64,000 nt of DNA, taken from positions 1 to 64,000 of the forward strand of contig BGZK01001404.1 of the NCBI GenBank assembly GCA_005406025.1. Direction: 5' to 3'. This DNA is from Eumeta japonica (taxonomy: Eukaryota > Arthropoda > Insecta > Lepidoptera > Psychidae). The position numbers were made by a program, and so were the translations under genes. The notes under the pieces were generated by a model, which ran no database searches, was not told the DNA's origin, and saw nothing but the letters and a program-made list of their open reading frames with translations. Positions 26,301 to 38,300 of the stretch are shown here, in pieces (within the stretch, counting starts at the first letter, position 1; the number at the start of each line of letters is the position of its first letter).

Positions 26301-29300
26301 TATGCTTTCCAGAAGATTTTCGAAAATAGTTGCGCCTGCGAGGGCGGGAGGTAGTTTTGTAATCGCGCTTCCAAAAGGTTAATCTAAATATTTCGAGTTC
26401 CATAGTTTTGGAACTTGAAATATTAGAATCAATAGATAAAATCGCCATATGGTATTTCGGTTTAAAACGCTTAAATAAATTATTTACATCAATACGAGTT
26501 AATATGTTTGACTTACAAATTTCTATGCTAAAAAAACTGTAGGTATAGTGAAAATGGGTTTAGATACTTTGTAAGAAATTGACATCTGAATAAAATAGAT
26601 AGGTACCGTCTGTTTGTTCTGGGCCCTGATTGATAATGATAGTCAATAAGGAGTAAAATATAATGTGTTGCAGCAATCTGTATCCCACGATAATGATCGG
26701 CGCGGTGATGCGCGGTATGGACCACATGGTATTCGGCTCGCTGGTGTTCTGGATGGGGCTGGTGCTCATCCCGGTCGTGACGCTCGTGCCTGATTTGCTT
26801 ATCACCGTGTAAGTACTTACGAGTATCCCATATACGTGCGATGTATGTGCATTCTGACAAAATCGAATAAACAGGCGGCCGAGCAGTCCAATATTGTATT
26901 ACAAATATTTTCAAAAAAAGAATGGCAGCTAATCCTATACGAAGGCAGAAGTAACAGGGCTTCTCAACATTTTAGCTTTAGCATAATTATGCGTAAAGAA
27001 CGCTAACGTGTATTACGATTGTGTCGAGAAGGTGGTGGGAACAAGTGCAGGTGGTGCGGCACGCGCTGGCCGCCCGCTCGGCGCTTGCGGCGCGCTGTGT
27101 ACCACCGGCCTTCACGCGCCTCCGTGCGTCCCCACGCCGGCGGAGCGCCTACCCACTTGTACCGTAGTAGTCACCACCTTGCTATACGCCCACTTCTCAT
27201 AATATGTAACATCATGATATCATATTAGTTGATAGAGCCATAGTGACTAGATTACATTTCGAATAATCAAAGAAAGAAGTTTTAAATTAGATTTGAAAAT
27301 AATAATTTTGATTTTTTTAGCGTCATTAGTATCGTTCTGTCTCTCGCTCTTGGTTGGATTAATCTTAAAATTCATCAATGTAATGCATTTACAATACTTT
27401 TTGACGAGCTCCGTCGATGTCTTGAGGAGGAAAAACTATTGTATTAGGAAACCGATATTTGCTTCCCGTTTGCATTATTAAATAGATTACTAAATACAAA
27501 ATTTTCATTAAAAATCGTTATTTTCTAAATTAAAATTTTCATAACAATAGTTGCAAATAAGTTATAGACCCACCACTTAACACATTAATGAGTATATCTT
27601 TTAAAGCGTGTGACGTAATAAAGTTATTATTCACATTGTTATTCGTAGTGCCAATGCGTAAATAGGCATGATGACAATTTTTTAAAAACTGTACTATAAT
27701 GCTCAGAAATATACATTATTAATAATGAGTAACATATTTCTGCTAAAATCAAAGTTTTAGATATTTTTAAAGACATTTTAGTTTATAAAATTTCAATTCC
27801 CACCAAAACGCTTGTCAGTGTCAAGGCGTCGCTTCTGACGTCACGGTTGAATAACCAAAACGTAAACATAAGGCGCTCATTGAATACTTTAGTTATTTTG
27901 TGCTATTAAATATGAATTCCAAAGTGTATAGAGGTTGTGCGGTACCCCAGTGTAATAACACATCTATAAAAACACCTAATAAGTTATTTGTATTCGTTCC
28001 ACAAAAGAAAACGATACGAGACAAGTGGCTAAGCAAGGGATGCAACAGGGATATTGCCTACTGCTCACCTTTATTTTGTGAAGATCACTTCGACGTAAGT
28101 TTGTATTTGGTTTTGTTGATTCTAAAGTAGTATGTGGTACAATAATCTTGTCAGAGGTATGAATTAAATAATAAACAATATGTTTTGAGGTTAGATCCCA
28201 TCTTGCTCTGATGTTATCTATCTTAATAGATTTTTTTTATTAATATTTCAGTTACCAAATGATATGGAGAATTATATGGAATATCATGTGATGGGATCGG
28301 TGTCACAGGTTCGCATGAAACCAGCATGTATGCCAACCAGATCGAAGAAAACGAACATTCAATGCTACTAAACGACCATATATTCTCAAAAAACAAAGAC
28401 TGACATTAATTAAAGAATGTGAGAAAGATTTAGAAGAAAGATCTGTTACTACAAAACAGGTGGAAGTCGGAGATAGCTCTTCTGGAATTTCCGGTAACTA
28501 CATATTTATCTGTATTAAAAATTTACTTCATTTTCTTGAATAAAAAATATCTATTTCTTGTGTGATCAATAAAGCAATGCTACAAATTGAATAACTTGTC
28601 ATTGTTAGGTAACCGTTCTTAGCATTGCATATGAGTATGTACAGTGGGTATTCTGTATTGTATTTATGTTTTTTTCTTTCAGTTTCACAAGCTCATATAG
28701 AAAATACTTCACAAAAGATTCACATAAGTCAGCGGATAAAGCAACTCAAGTACTCATAACATATAAATACAGAAGTAAAGCCATACAAACAGAAGTGAAT
28801 TTAGTAAACCAGATGACATCACCTTTGAAACCTTTTAACCAATCTGTTTCCACATCACCATTTAAAATTAAAAGTTGCATTACTGCCAAGCCATCTACAT
28901 CCATGATACAGAAATATTCTAGGAAACTTTTTACAATTGAGGAAGACTCTGATAGTGATATCTCATTTGCACCATCTATTACACATAGAGAATCATCACC
29001 ATCAACAATATCCCAACAGATGAAATCTACTTCAGACTGCAGCGAATTAATCGAAGAAGATAAAAAACAAGTAGCATCAAAAATTCTGGAATACACTTTG
29101 CTAAAAATAACAAAAAATCCACGATTTTATATTGGTGTGCCTAAAAGTTGCTACTACCTAATTGATATAATTAAAGAAAAACTAATATTCCTGCAAATCA
29201 TATACTTATGTGTTTAAAAAAAATTAGATTAAATAACCCATTCAGAGAGCTGCTGATTTTTCTACGACTCCGACTTACGCAAGCAAAATATTTTTAAAAA

Positions 29301-32300
29301 GTATTCCAGTAATTGCTAGTGTAATACGTCCATTTCTAGTGAAATTAGATAATGAATTAATTAAAAAAAAATTACCGATGGCTTTTAGGCACAAATATCA
29401 CAATGTGACTTGCATCATAGATTGCCTAGAAATAGAGGTGCAAAAGCCTTCGAAAGCCTTACATCAAGCTCTCTCATGGTCAGAATACAAAAAGGCTAAC
29501 ACCATCAAATATCTTGTGTCCTGTACACCAAATGGTTTGATTAATTACATTTCACCAGGCTACGGAGGAAGAATAACGGATACATGTTTGGTGGAACAAT
29601 GTGATTTTATAAGGTGTTTACAACCTGGCATATATGTGATGGCAGACAGAGGGTTCAAACATGTTGAACAGTATTTATGGAAGGAGGGAGTGCAGTTAGT
29701 ACGGCCTCCGAGTGTAACAACTGGGGCAAAACTGTCTAAAAGTGAGGTCAGAGAAACAAAACAAATTGCAAGCCTGAGAATACATGTGGAGAGAGTGATT
29801 AGACGATTACGGAATTTAATATGTTGAAGCCACATGCATGTGTCAACCACAACTTAGTAAAAGTGCTTGATGATGTCATCACCATTGCTTGTGGTTTAGT
29901 GAACATACAAGATTCATTAATTAAATAAAACATATTTTTAAAAGTTGCATTTTATTTACATAAATGTTAAGAAATACTTCTGTATAATAATGGATACACA
30001 TTATCTATGAAAAAAACAATAATATTCAGAAAATTTGATACATATTTCTCATCATACATAACACTAACTATTTCTACATTTTATTTTCACTGTAGTCACT
30101 ATCAGCAACACAATAGTAGCCTTTTTTAAGTCCTGTCAAGTACATTTGTAGCTGCACCTGTACATAAAACTTCTGCGTTAGTTTCCCATCACATACATAT
30201 TTTTTTAAAGTTTTTGCACTCGTGGGACACTTAATTTCAATGATACTATCTTCACAGATCCCATCAGGCGATCCTGCTATCATAGGATGCATTTTAGAAA
30301 CTATGAGACCACACTTGTTAATTTTTTTTCCAATTTTTATATTCACTGTCTTCCTTACTTGATCTTCCAATATTCTGCCCCGTTTCATAGCCAATGTGTC
30401 AGGGAGTTTTCCACCCATTATTAAAGCGATCAGTGTGCCATCATTGGTTTTGCACCGACTGAATTCAAATGCTCGTAAGCTGTTATTCTGCCATATCTCA
30501 ACTCATGCCATAAGGTACTGTCATGTTGGGCTCTTGTTACTTTTCAATATTATAAACATCAGCATCAGACAATGCAATTTTTCCAAAATCTGTCACAGGA
30601 CCTTCTTTATATTTCAGCACCAATGTATGCATAGACAAACTTTCTGTTTGGTCAAAACATAGTCATTTTGGTATTTTATTACCTCGCAGCTATTAAGCCT
30701 CTTTTTCTTCTTTCCTAGAAACTTTTCAAATACTTCTGTATTTGATGGCAAACTAGGTTTAGCATTAGACATTTCGCTAGCTGTTAAATATTTTAGAGTA
30801 CTTCCAGCCCTGGAAGTTTGGATTTCATCCAATAGCATTCGACGGATGTACAGGATGGTTCCTCACTCCTGCGATGTATCCACATCAGAAATGCTATAGC
30901 ATGTTTGCAGCCTCCTTGTGAAGCCACACAATCGTGACATTCTATTGATTTAACTGCCTCTTCCTGTTCGTCCATTATTAAAGTCACGCTATACAACTTT
31001 GTATGGACTTTATGTTCTGGGCAAACTTTACATTTTACTATGCAGATGTCTCCTTCGCGTTTAAGTTGTACATAACTTACAGCATCATCGCCATAGGATG
31101 GTCTGGAGGACCTAAAATAAGAAAAACAATGAATAAATATAAAACAAGACAAAAAAAATAAATTCATTACCATAACCTCAAATATTAATATGAAATACAT
31201 TTAATGGTGTTTTAGATCTATTACTTAATTTTTAAAATATTATTTAATGTAGGCATCTAATGTTTTACTTACATGGAAGTTTTGACATTTCTAAATTCTG
31301 CTGAACAAAAGTCTTTGTTTGATGCCAAAAACTCTCCCAGCATCAACAAGTGGATTCTAGGCAAATTAGTACTGTTTGCCTTACTAAATCCTTGTTCCAT
31401 GACTTGCGTAGTTTCACCTTCGTTTTAATAACACTAAATTTAGACTAGGTACTGTTTCAAACGTAATGAAATGGTAATAAAAGCCACAGGAGTAAGCTAC
31501 AAGATGTACGCGTTTTTCACAGTGCTCGTAGTGTCGATTTCAACGGTGACGTAATTGGCTCTGATTGGTGTTCAATATATCATGGCGATTTACCGTATTT
31601 TGTAGATTTATTTTATTAAAATAATTAGTAATCTCGCTCATAATTAAAATATAAAGGAGTACTTTGTAATCCATCACTCAAGTATTGTTGAATAAATACA
31701 TAATTATAGTAATTTTTAGTTACTGTCATCATGCCTATTAGCTCTACTTAGGACATAAACAAAACATCTAACTAGATCTATTCGAAGTATATTGATATAT
31801 TCAGTATAATTTTCGTACGAAATTGCGAATTTGAGATTTAATTACCGTTTCTATCACATAACATATTACCCGGCATAATTCCGAGATATCGTGTATAAAT
31901 ATAATTAGATACGATAATGGATATGTATTGAATATATATATAATAATGAAAATGCAATTAGCATAGATGAAATTATGAAAGCACTGAAACTATGAAAACT
32001 GGCTAAACAGCCGAAAATGATAGGGTCTCGTAAGAGATGCTGAGAGCGGCGGGGGTACATTGGCAAGACTACTGTACCAGTTCTTTAATAACAGCTGGAA
32101 AAACTAGGATATCCAATATTTGGCGCAAAGGCGTCATCATATCTGACGCTAGTCTACATGTGTTAATATGCAGGATGCAATCCACTGCTGATCTTCGTAT
32201 CTCTTTTCGATTATGAATCCCTATGTAAAGAATTGAACATTGATTCGAGAAGATTGACAGATATCCAACTTTTTTTTTTCTTTTGTTAATTTTTTTTTAT

Positions 32301-35300
32301 TGCTTTTATTGCTGATACTAACAATGATTTTACATACAGTAGCAAATTGTTTTTACTTAAATCTATTTCATCGGGTTTCCCGGTTCAGTGATCAGCGTGT
32401 CCTATGACACATAGGCCTCTTCCAGCTGCTTGCATTCTTCTCTATTGATAGCTTTTCTGGACCAGATTGTCCCTCCAATCATCTTGATATCATCTGTCCA
32501 TCTTCTAGCTTGCCTACCTCTTTTTCTTTTGCCATCACGTGGCTGCCATTCTGTTATAATTTTAGTCCATTTCATTCTGCTTTCCCTTGTCATGTCCTGT
32601 CCATCGCCATTTTAACCGTCTTATTTTGTTTAGTACGTCTTCCAACTTTGTTGTAGATCTAATGTCTGCTGCTCTTTTGAAGTCTTTTAGCGTCACGCCC
32701 AACATACTCCTTGCCATTCCCCTTTGACACGATCTTAGTTTTAAAAGATGTATTTGAGTCCATGCCCATGTTTGGCACCCCTACGTAAGGCATAGCAAGA
32801 TGCAAGAATTAAACACTTTTTCTTGGCTATCATAGGCAAGTGTTTGCTTTTAAACACCTCTTTAAGGGACCAGTATCTTTTCCAAGCACAGGCCACTACT
32901 TTCTATTTCTGTCTGTCCGGTCTCTAAAAGATAATAATTGTCCTAAGTACTTATAGTTTTTAACATATTCAATAACTTCATTGTCTACTTTTATGAATAT
33001 TTCTTCTCTGTTTGTCATTATTTTTGTTTTTGATTTATTTATAGTAAGGCCAACTACTCTGCTTGCCTCAGTTAGCTGTTGTAGCATATGTTGAAGGGTC
33101 TTCGCGTTGTCAGTTATTAAGACTAAGTCATCAGCCAATCTTAAGTGGCTAAGTTGTCTAGCGTTGATATTAATGCCAAAATTGTCCCACTCAAATCTCT
33201 GAATGTGCTTTCCAAGACTGCTGAGAAAAGTTTTGGCGATAGCGGATCTCCTTGCCTCACACCTATGGCTATTGGGAACTCTTCACCGGTTGATTCCAGT
33301 TTTATTTGCGCTGTGCTATTTGCGTATATATTTTTAATTTATACGTATGTATTTTTTAGCATTCCCTGCTGGGTTAGAGCCCTCCAAAGCGAATCGTGTT
33401 CTATAGAATCAAATGCTTTACTATAGTCCACAAATGCGATGTACAAGGCTTTACCATATTCTTGAGTTTTCTATGAGCTCTTTGATGACATGCATGTGAT
33501 CAGTAGTTGAAAACCCCGCTCTGAAACCAGCTTGTTCTATAGGTTGTTGTTTGTCCATTATCCCTGTTATTCTATTCAACATCAATTTGGAGAACACTTT
33601 ATAAATATTCGACATAAGGCCTGTAGTTTTCTATAATGTTCCTATCTCTTTAAAATAGAATTGTATATTTCCATAAATTTTCTTAGCTTTTCCGGTACTA
33701 TAATTGAGATTTTTATCATTTGATTTCAGATTTCAAACGAATCTGATCTGGTCCAGGAGCTTTGTTGTTCTTTTGACTGTTGACAGCTTTTTCTATCTCC
33801 GATTGTAGGAAAACTGGTATGTCTTTGTCCATGTTGTCATTATCAAGATTTATAGTTAAGTGCCTAGTATTTCGTTCTGTTGCATAGTTTTTTATAGAAA
33901 TCAGTTGCTGTCTGTATTATAGCTTTTCTTGTTGTTTGCTGTGTTCCTGCTTTATTTTTAATTTTTGGGATCCACATTTTTGCCTCTATCAGTTCTTTCA
34001 AAGCTTTTTTAACTCCTCCTGTTTTGTTTATATGGTAATTAAGTACATTCGTTCTTTTCTTCTGTCTTTTTTGATGCTGTTACTTATTTTTTTACTTAAT
34101 TCTGATATGGCCTTTAGATTTTCTTTGTCTTTTCCAAGTTTTAAAAGTTTTCTTCTTTCTTCTATTAATACTTTAGTGTCATTTTCTGTATGGGTTGTCT
34201 TAAGCTTTGCGGATTTGTTGAACAGTGGACTATATATTTCTTTTATCTCATTTTTAAATTATCTTTTATTTCGTTTTTAGGTGTATTTATGAAACATTGT
34301 TGTTGTGTATTTATAGTTAGCTTTTGCATTGTATTTTTTTCTACTCTTTTTAGGTTCAGTGATATTTATTACTGCTTTCACTATCCGGTGGTTAGTATTG
34401 AAGTTAAGTTGGTTTAAAATGTTTATATCACGAAAAACATTTTTTTGTTCGTTGCTATGTAATCTATTTCATTTCTATAAGATCTATCTGGAGATAACCA
34501 GGTCCACTTTTTCTTCGGATCTTTTCTAAAAAAAAAACTGTTCATGACTACAAGATTGTTTTCCAATGCCATTTTAATAATTCTCTCTCCATTTTTACTT
34601 CTTCTACCGTGGCCAAATTTACCTATTATCTTTTCTTCACCAGTTCGTTGAGACCCTATTCTACCATTAAAATCTCCTATAACCGTAATGTTTTTGTGTG
34701 CATCTTGTAAGACTGATGACAGCTGATCATAGAAGATGTCTTTAACCCGTTCGTCTTGTTGTTCAGTGGGAGCATATACTTGAATAATCAACCATTTGTG
34801 TTTGTAGCCCGGCAAACGCATATTGAGTACAGCTATTCTCTCTGATATACCTATAAATTCTTCGATATATTTTTTTAAGCGTTTTTAATCATGAAGCCGA
34901 CGCCGTAACTTCCCTTTGATTCTCCTTTATAGTATAAGACATATTCCTTTCTATCCTAAATGCTTTCCGTATTATTCGATTCAATTGCACAGTTTGTAGT
35001 TTTGTTCAGTATTTCAACATTTATGTTTTTATATTCTTGGAGCAAAATTTGTGACATTTGTACTATCCAACGATCAAACTGGAAATCCAACACTTAAGCA
35101 AGTGTTATTTGTTTCTTTATCTTGGTACGCTAAATAGTTACAATTTTATTTCTACGTACATTTCATGCCAGATAGCACATCTTCAGGAAAATGCAGACAG
35201 CCTTATGTACCAGGGTGTCAAGATTGTTAAAACTACCAACAGATGCGCTTCCAACCACATCACATGACGCACAGCCGTTCAATCAGCGATACGTCAAAGC

Positions 35301-38300
35301 GTGATAAAAGCCCCTCCACCCGTAGCTATAGACAATCAGTCACTAATAAATATGCTTGTCGATTATCATAAACTAACCATAGATATCTAATCATAGACAC
35401 CATAGTTGAAAAATTAAAAAAAAATGTAAATCAGTTTGTATTTTCGAATTCAAAACCTATATTTAAACGATATTTTTGAGCTCATAGAACTCAAGGAAGC
35501 ACTAAAATCAATGTTTATGTGAAAAATAACTATGTTTTTGAGCGTTCTGAACTGGAAAGAAGCACGAAGTTTCAAGAATAGCTTGCAAGGTCCAACCGTC
35601 TATCGAATTTTTGAGCTCAAAAGTCTCAAAAACACACAAATATAAATAATGATCTGTCGCGGGACGCCTGATATATGTGAAACATCGAAATTATTTCATG
35701 TAGAAAATATACATGAAAAAATGGTTTATTGAAGATTCTTCTAAAGAAGAGAATTATTCTTTATTTAAAATATATATATTAGTGTGTTCCAAGACATAAG
35801 GGAAAAATTTTTTTGCGCTAAATCAAATACGCATACCCTCTATTTTTATTCAGATTGACCTCATTGACTCAAATAATAAACATTATTGCGATTGGACAAC
35901 GATAACCCGTGCCGACTTGATGCCAAACTTTTGACATGAAAATTTGTACTGACTTACTGTAGGTGGAATCAAGTACTTAATTTTTATTACTTAATTAAAA
36001 CTCCAATACACCCAAAAAATAGATTACGATGTGCGGTTATTATGAACTGTAAGAATGAATCGGTATGTAAAAATATGTACACTGACATATGGACGCATTT
36101 TTTAATTATATATATTAAAAATACCAGAAGTAAAACCTTAAGACAATTAAACTGCGAGAAAATGAGACAATACAGTATTAGGACTAGAATTATTTTAGAA
36201 TATATATTTATTATAATATGGGTACCAAATGCAAAAGTTATTTTACATTATATTATTCAATTTCAATGTTTTCAATTTGAACACATACAATAAGCAGGTG
36301 CACATGAGCACACATACCTCTTTCTCTGGCATTCTATCTCATGTCATATTTTATCTCATTCTCTCGCACGCAAGATCCTATAGATGTATATGGTTGTTTC
36401 TGTTTACTGACTCTTTTTCGTTTCATGGAGTTTCAAATCACAACGATATAAAGAAGTTTTCACTTTAATAGTATATTATTTATTCATTAACATTAAAAAA
36501 TATAATTGTTCAAATTTTTTTAACCTTTGTTTTTTAGAGACAGGATAAATTTTCCGGTGTTCTTGTACACAACGTAATAAAAATTGTTTTTGTTCCTCCT
36601 CAACAGTTATTAATCCATGAAAGTCTTGCATTAACTTAATCGCTCTTTCAGCTACGTCGTCTACTACCCTCAGTGCCGAAACTCTTTCTGGCTTCTTGAA
36701 ACGAAGCATTATTTGACCACAAAGTAGGACATTCATGTAGAAAACTGTCTTCAATTTTAAGGCGGTTGAACCAAGGACTTGCTTTTTACTGAAATAAAGT
36801 AAGAGATGTTTTTTCCAAAAGAAAATAAGATGTTTTAATATATTGTAATTGTAATAATAACAAAGATTAGTGTTAAAAAATATACTTTCACAGGGAACGA
36901 AAGTAAAAATTTATTTTACTATTAATGCCAATGTTCATTAATAAACTTACTGCACAATGAACCGCAAAGTTTTTCTTTCGATGGGATGTATCGTTTTCCA
37001 TGAGTTATTTCTTCCTCTTTGGTTAGATTTTGACCCGTTTTAAATTTAGTTTCTTTGTCCACATCCTCATCAAACAGTGATAATATGGAAACTTTGTCAG
37101 TTAAATAACACAAAACCTGAGAAATCTGCTGCAAGGCTGCTTTTGAGATCGTTTTAGCAATTTTCTCGTAAGACTTCATTGATATCAAAAAATACAAATC
37201 TCAGTAAGGTGATTTTTTTCTGAAGTGCAATTGAAGCCATCGTTTAACGATGGTTTACGATGAACAAGCAAACGTCAATCAATGCCGCCTTGTTTTTGCT
37301 TGTGATCTTGAATTGAGCACTAAGTAACTATATTTTCAGGGAATAAATCGCTTTCGCCATCGATTGAGTTTGGTGCATGGCACTTGGAGGTCGGATTTTA
37401 ATTTTTTTCTCGGTATCTCCACGTAAAAATATCACAAAAAGCTCTATTAACTCTCGATAATCATCTTGCAAGTTGTCAATTTCGGAGTCAGTCAAGTGCT
37501 GTGTAAGTTTTTCTCTATAGTTCTATATTTTATCAACATTAATGCTTTTCCAGCTTTCTCGGAACTTTTTAAAGAGCGGAATATCAGGGCATTTGACGCA
37601 GTAGTATCACAACAAGAAATTTGCGCTTTGTCTTCTAAATTCCAGTTTACAATCGTGTGCCGAACTGCCTGTGCTTGTTCACTTCATGTAGAACTTTCTA
37701 GTTTTGGTACAGCAATAAGTTGTTCTTTGTTTTCATAAGAAATAACTATAGGAAGACGTTCTTCTTTTGATTTCCGACCATTCAAAGCAGGCAAAGCTTG
37801 CCGCTTGCCGTCCCAATGTACAGTCACAACTTCCGGTACCTTATTTTGGAAATGAATTTTTAAGCCTTCAGCGCGTTCTTTCCGTTTTTATTTATAAATG
37901 TTTTGACTTAAAATTAAATTAAAGGATATCCATATGTTATTATCGATTTTAAGAACGTATTCTGAAATTAACAAGAACACAGCATACTTTATAGGTATAC
38001 GACTTCCACTCGGTGAGAGAGAGTGAGGATGCCGAGCCGAGTGAGAAGAGTCGCAGTTACGTAGATGATACTTAAGGCGCTCCTAGTTCACAAATTTAAA
38101 GTTTTGTGGGCGTAGTTAAAGGTTGGATGGCGGGGCGCTCCCCTCGCAGCCGGCGCGGTCGCACGTTCGGCGCGTCGTCAATTCCGAGTCGGTATCGTAA
38201 CGCGGGCTGCGTAATGCCAAATCCTAACGAGTCAACTTCTATTACTAAAAAAAATTAGTGAATTAAAAAATATGAAAAAAATAATATAAGGGTTATATAA

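Larger units (their letters stand above)
27830..31560. mobile_element. THAP-DDE4 plus SWIM/YqaJ DNA transposon (ISL2EU-like)
   Basis: Two convergent genes: a THAP-domain DDE_4 transposase on the + strand (27912-29928) and a SWIM zinc-finger/YqaJ nuclease gene on the - strand (31400-30074). This pair is the hallmark of the ISL2EU (IS4EU) superfamily. The boundaries are approximate: a short related word in inverted orientation, gacgtcacggttgaa (27837) versus ttcaacggtgacgt (31539), marks the likely subterminal region. Both genes contain frameshifts, so the copy is dead. Confidence 0.7.
32270..35084 (-). mobile_element. RTE-clade LINE, 5' truncated
   Basis: Reading right to left: an endonuclease part 34821-34423 ([59 protein letters not shown]), then RT pieces ([14 protein letters not shown] near 33,530-33,480; [14 protein letters not shown] near 33,270; [14 protein letters not shown] at 33138-33097), and a C-terminus 32593-32402 ([27 protein letters not shown]). 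The order EN-RT-(R)RWTDDI is the RTE/BovB type. A poly(T) run at 32270-32279 is the poly(A) tail of the - strand copy. Frameshifts in the middle; about 2.8 kb. Three separate open frames mark the intact parts. Confidence 0.9.
32110..35400 (+). mobile_element. Foldback MITE relative, split by an RTE LINE
   Basis: 32135-32269 resembles the left arm and core of the MITE at 13295-13767 (cagatatc after attgaacattgattcg), and 35085-35300 resembles its middle (cttaagcaagtgttattt; tacatttcatgcca; cacatcttcaggaaa). The two halves meet across an insertion bounded by the direct repeat ATCCAAC at 32263-32269 and 35085-35091. Confidence 0.65.

Noticed and set aside
33936..34529. Phe/Leu-rich sense frames resembling membrane proteins
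   Set aside because: They are the complement of lysine/asparagine-rich RTE coding sequence.
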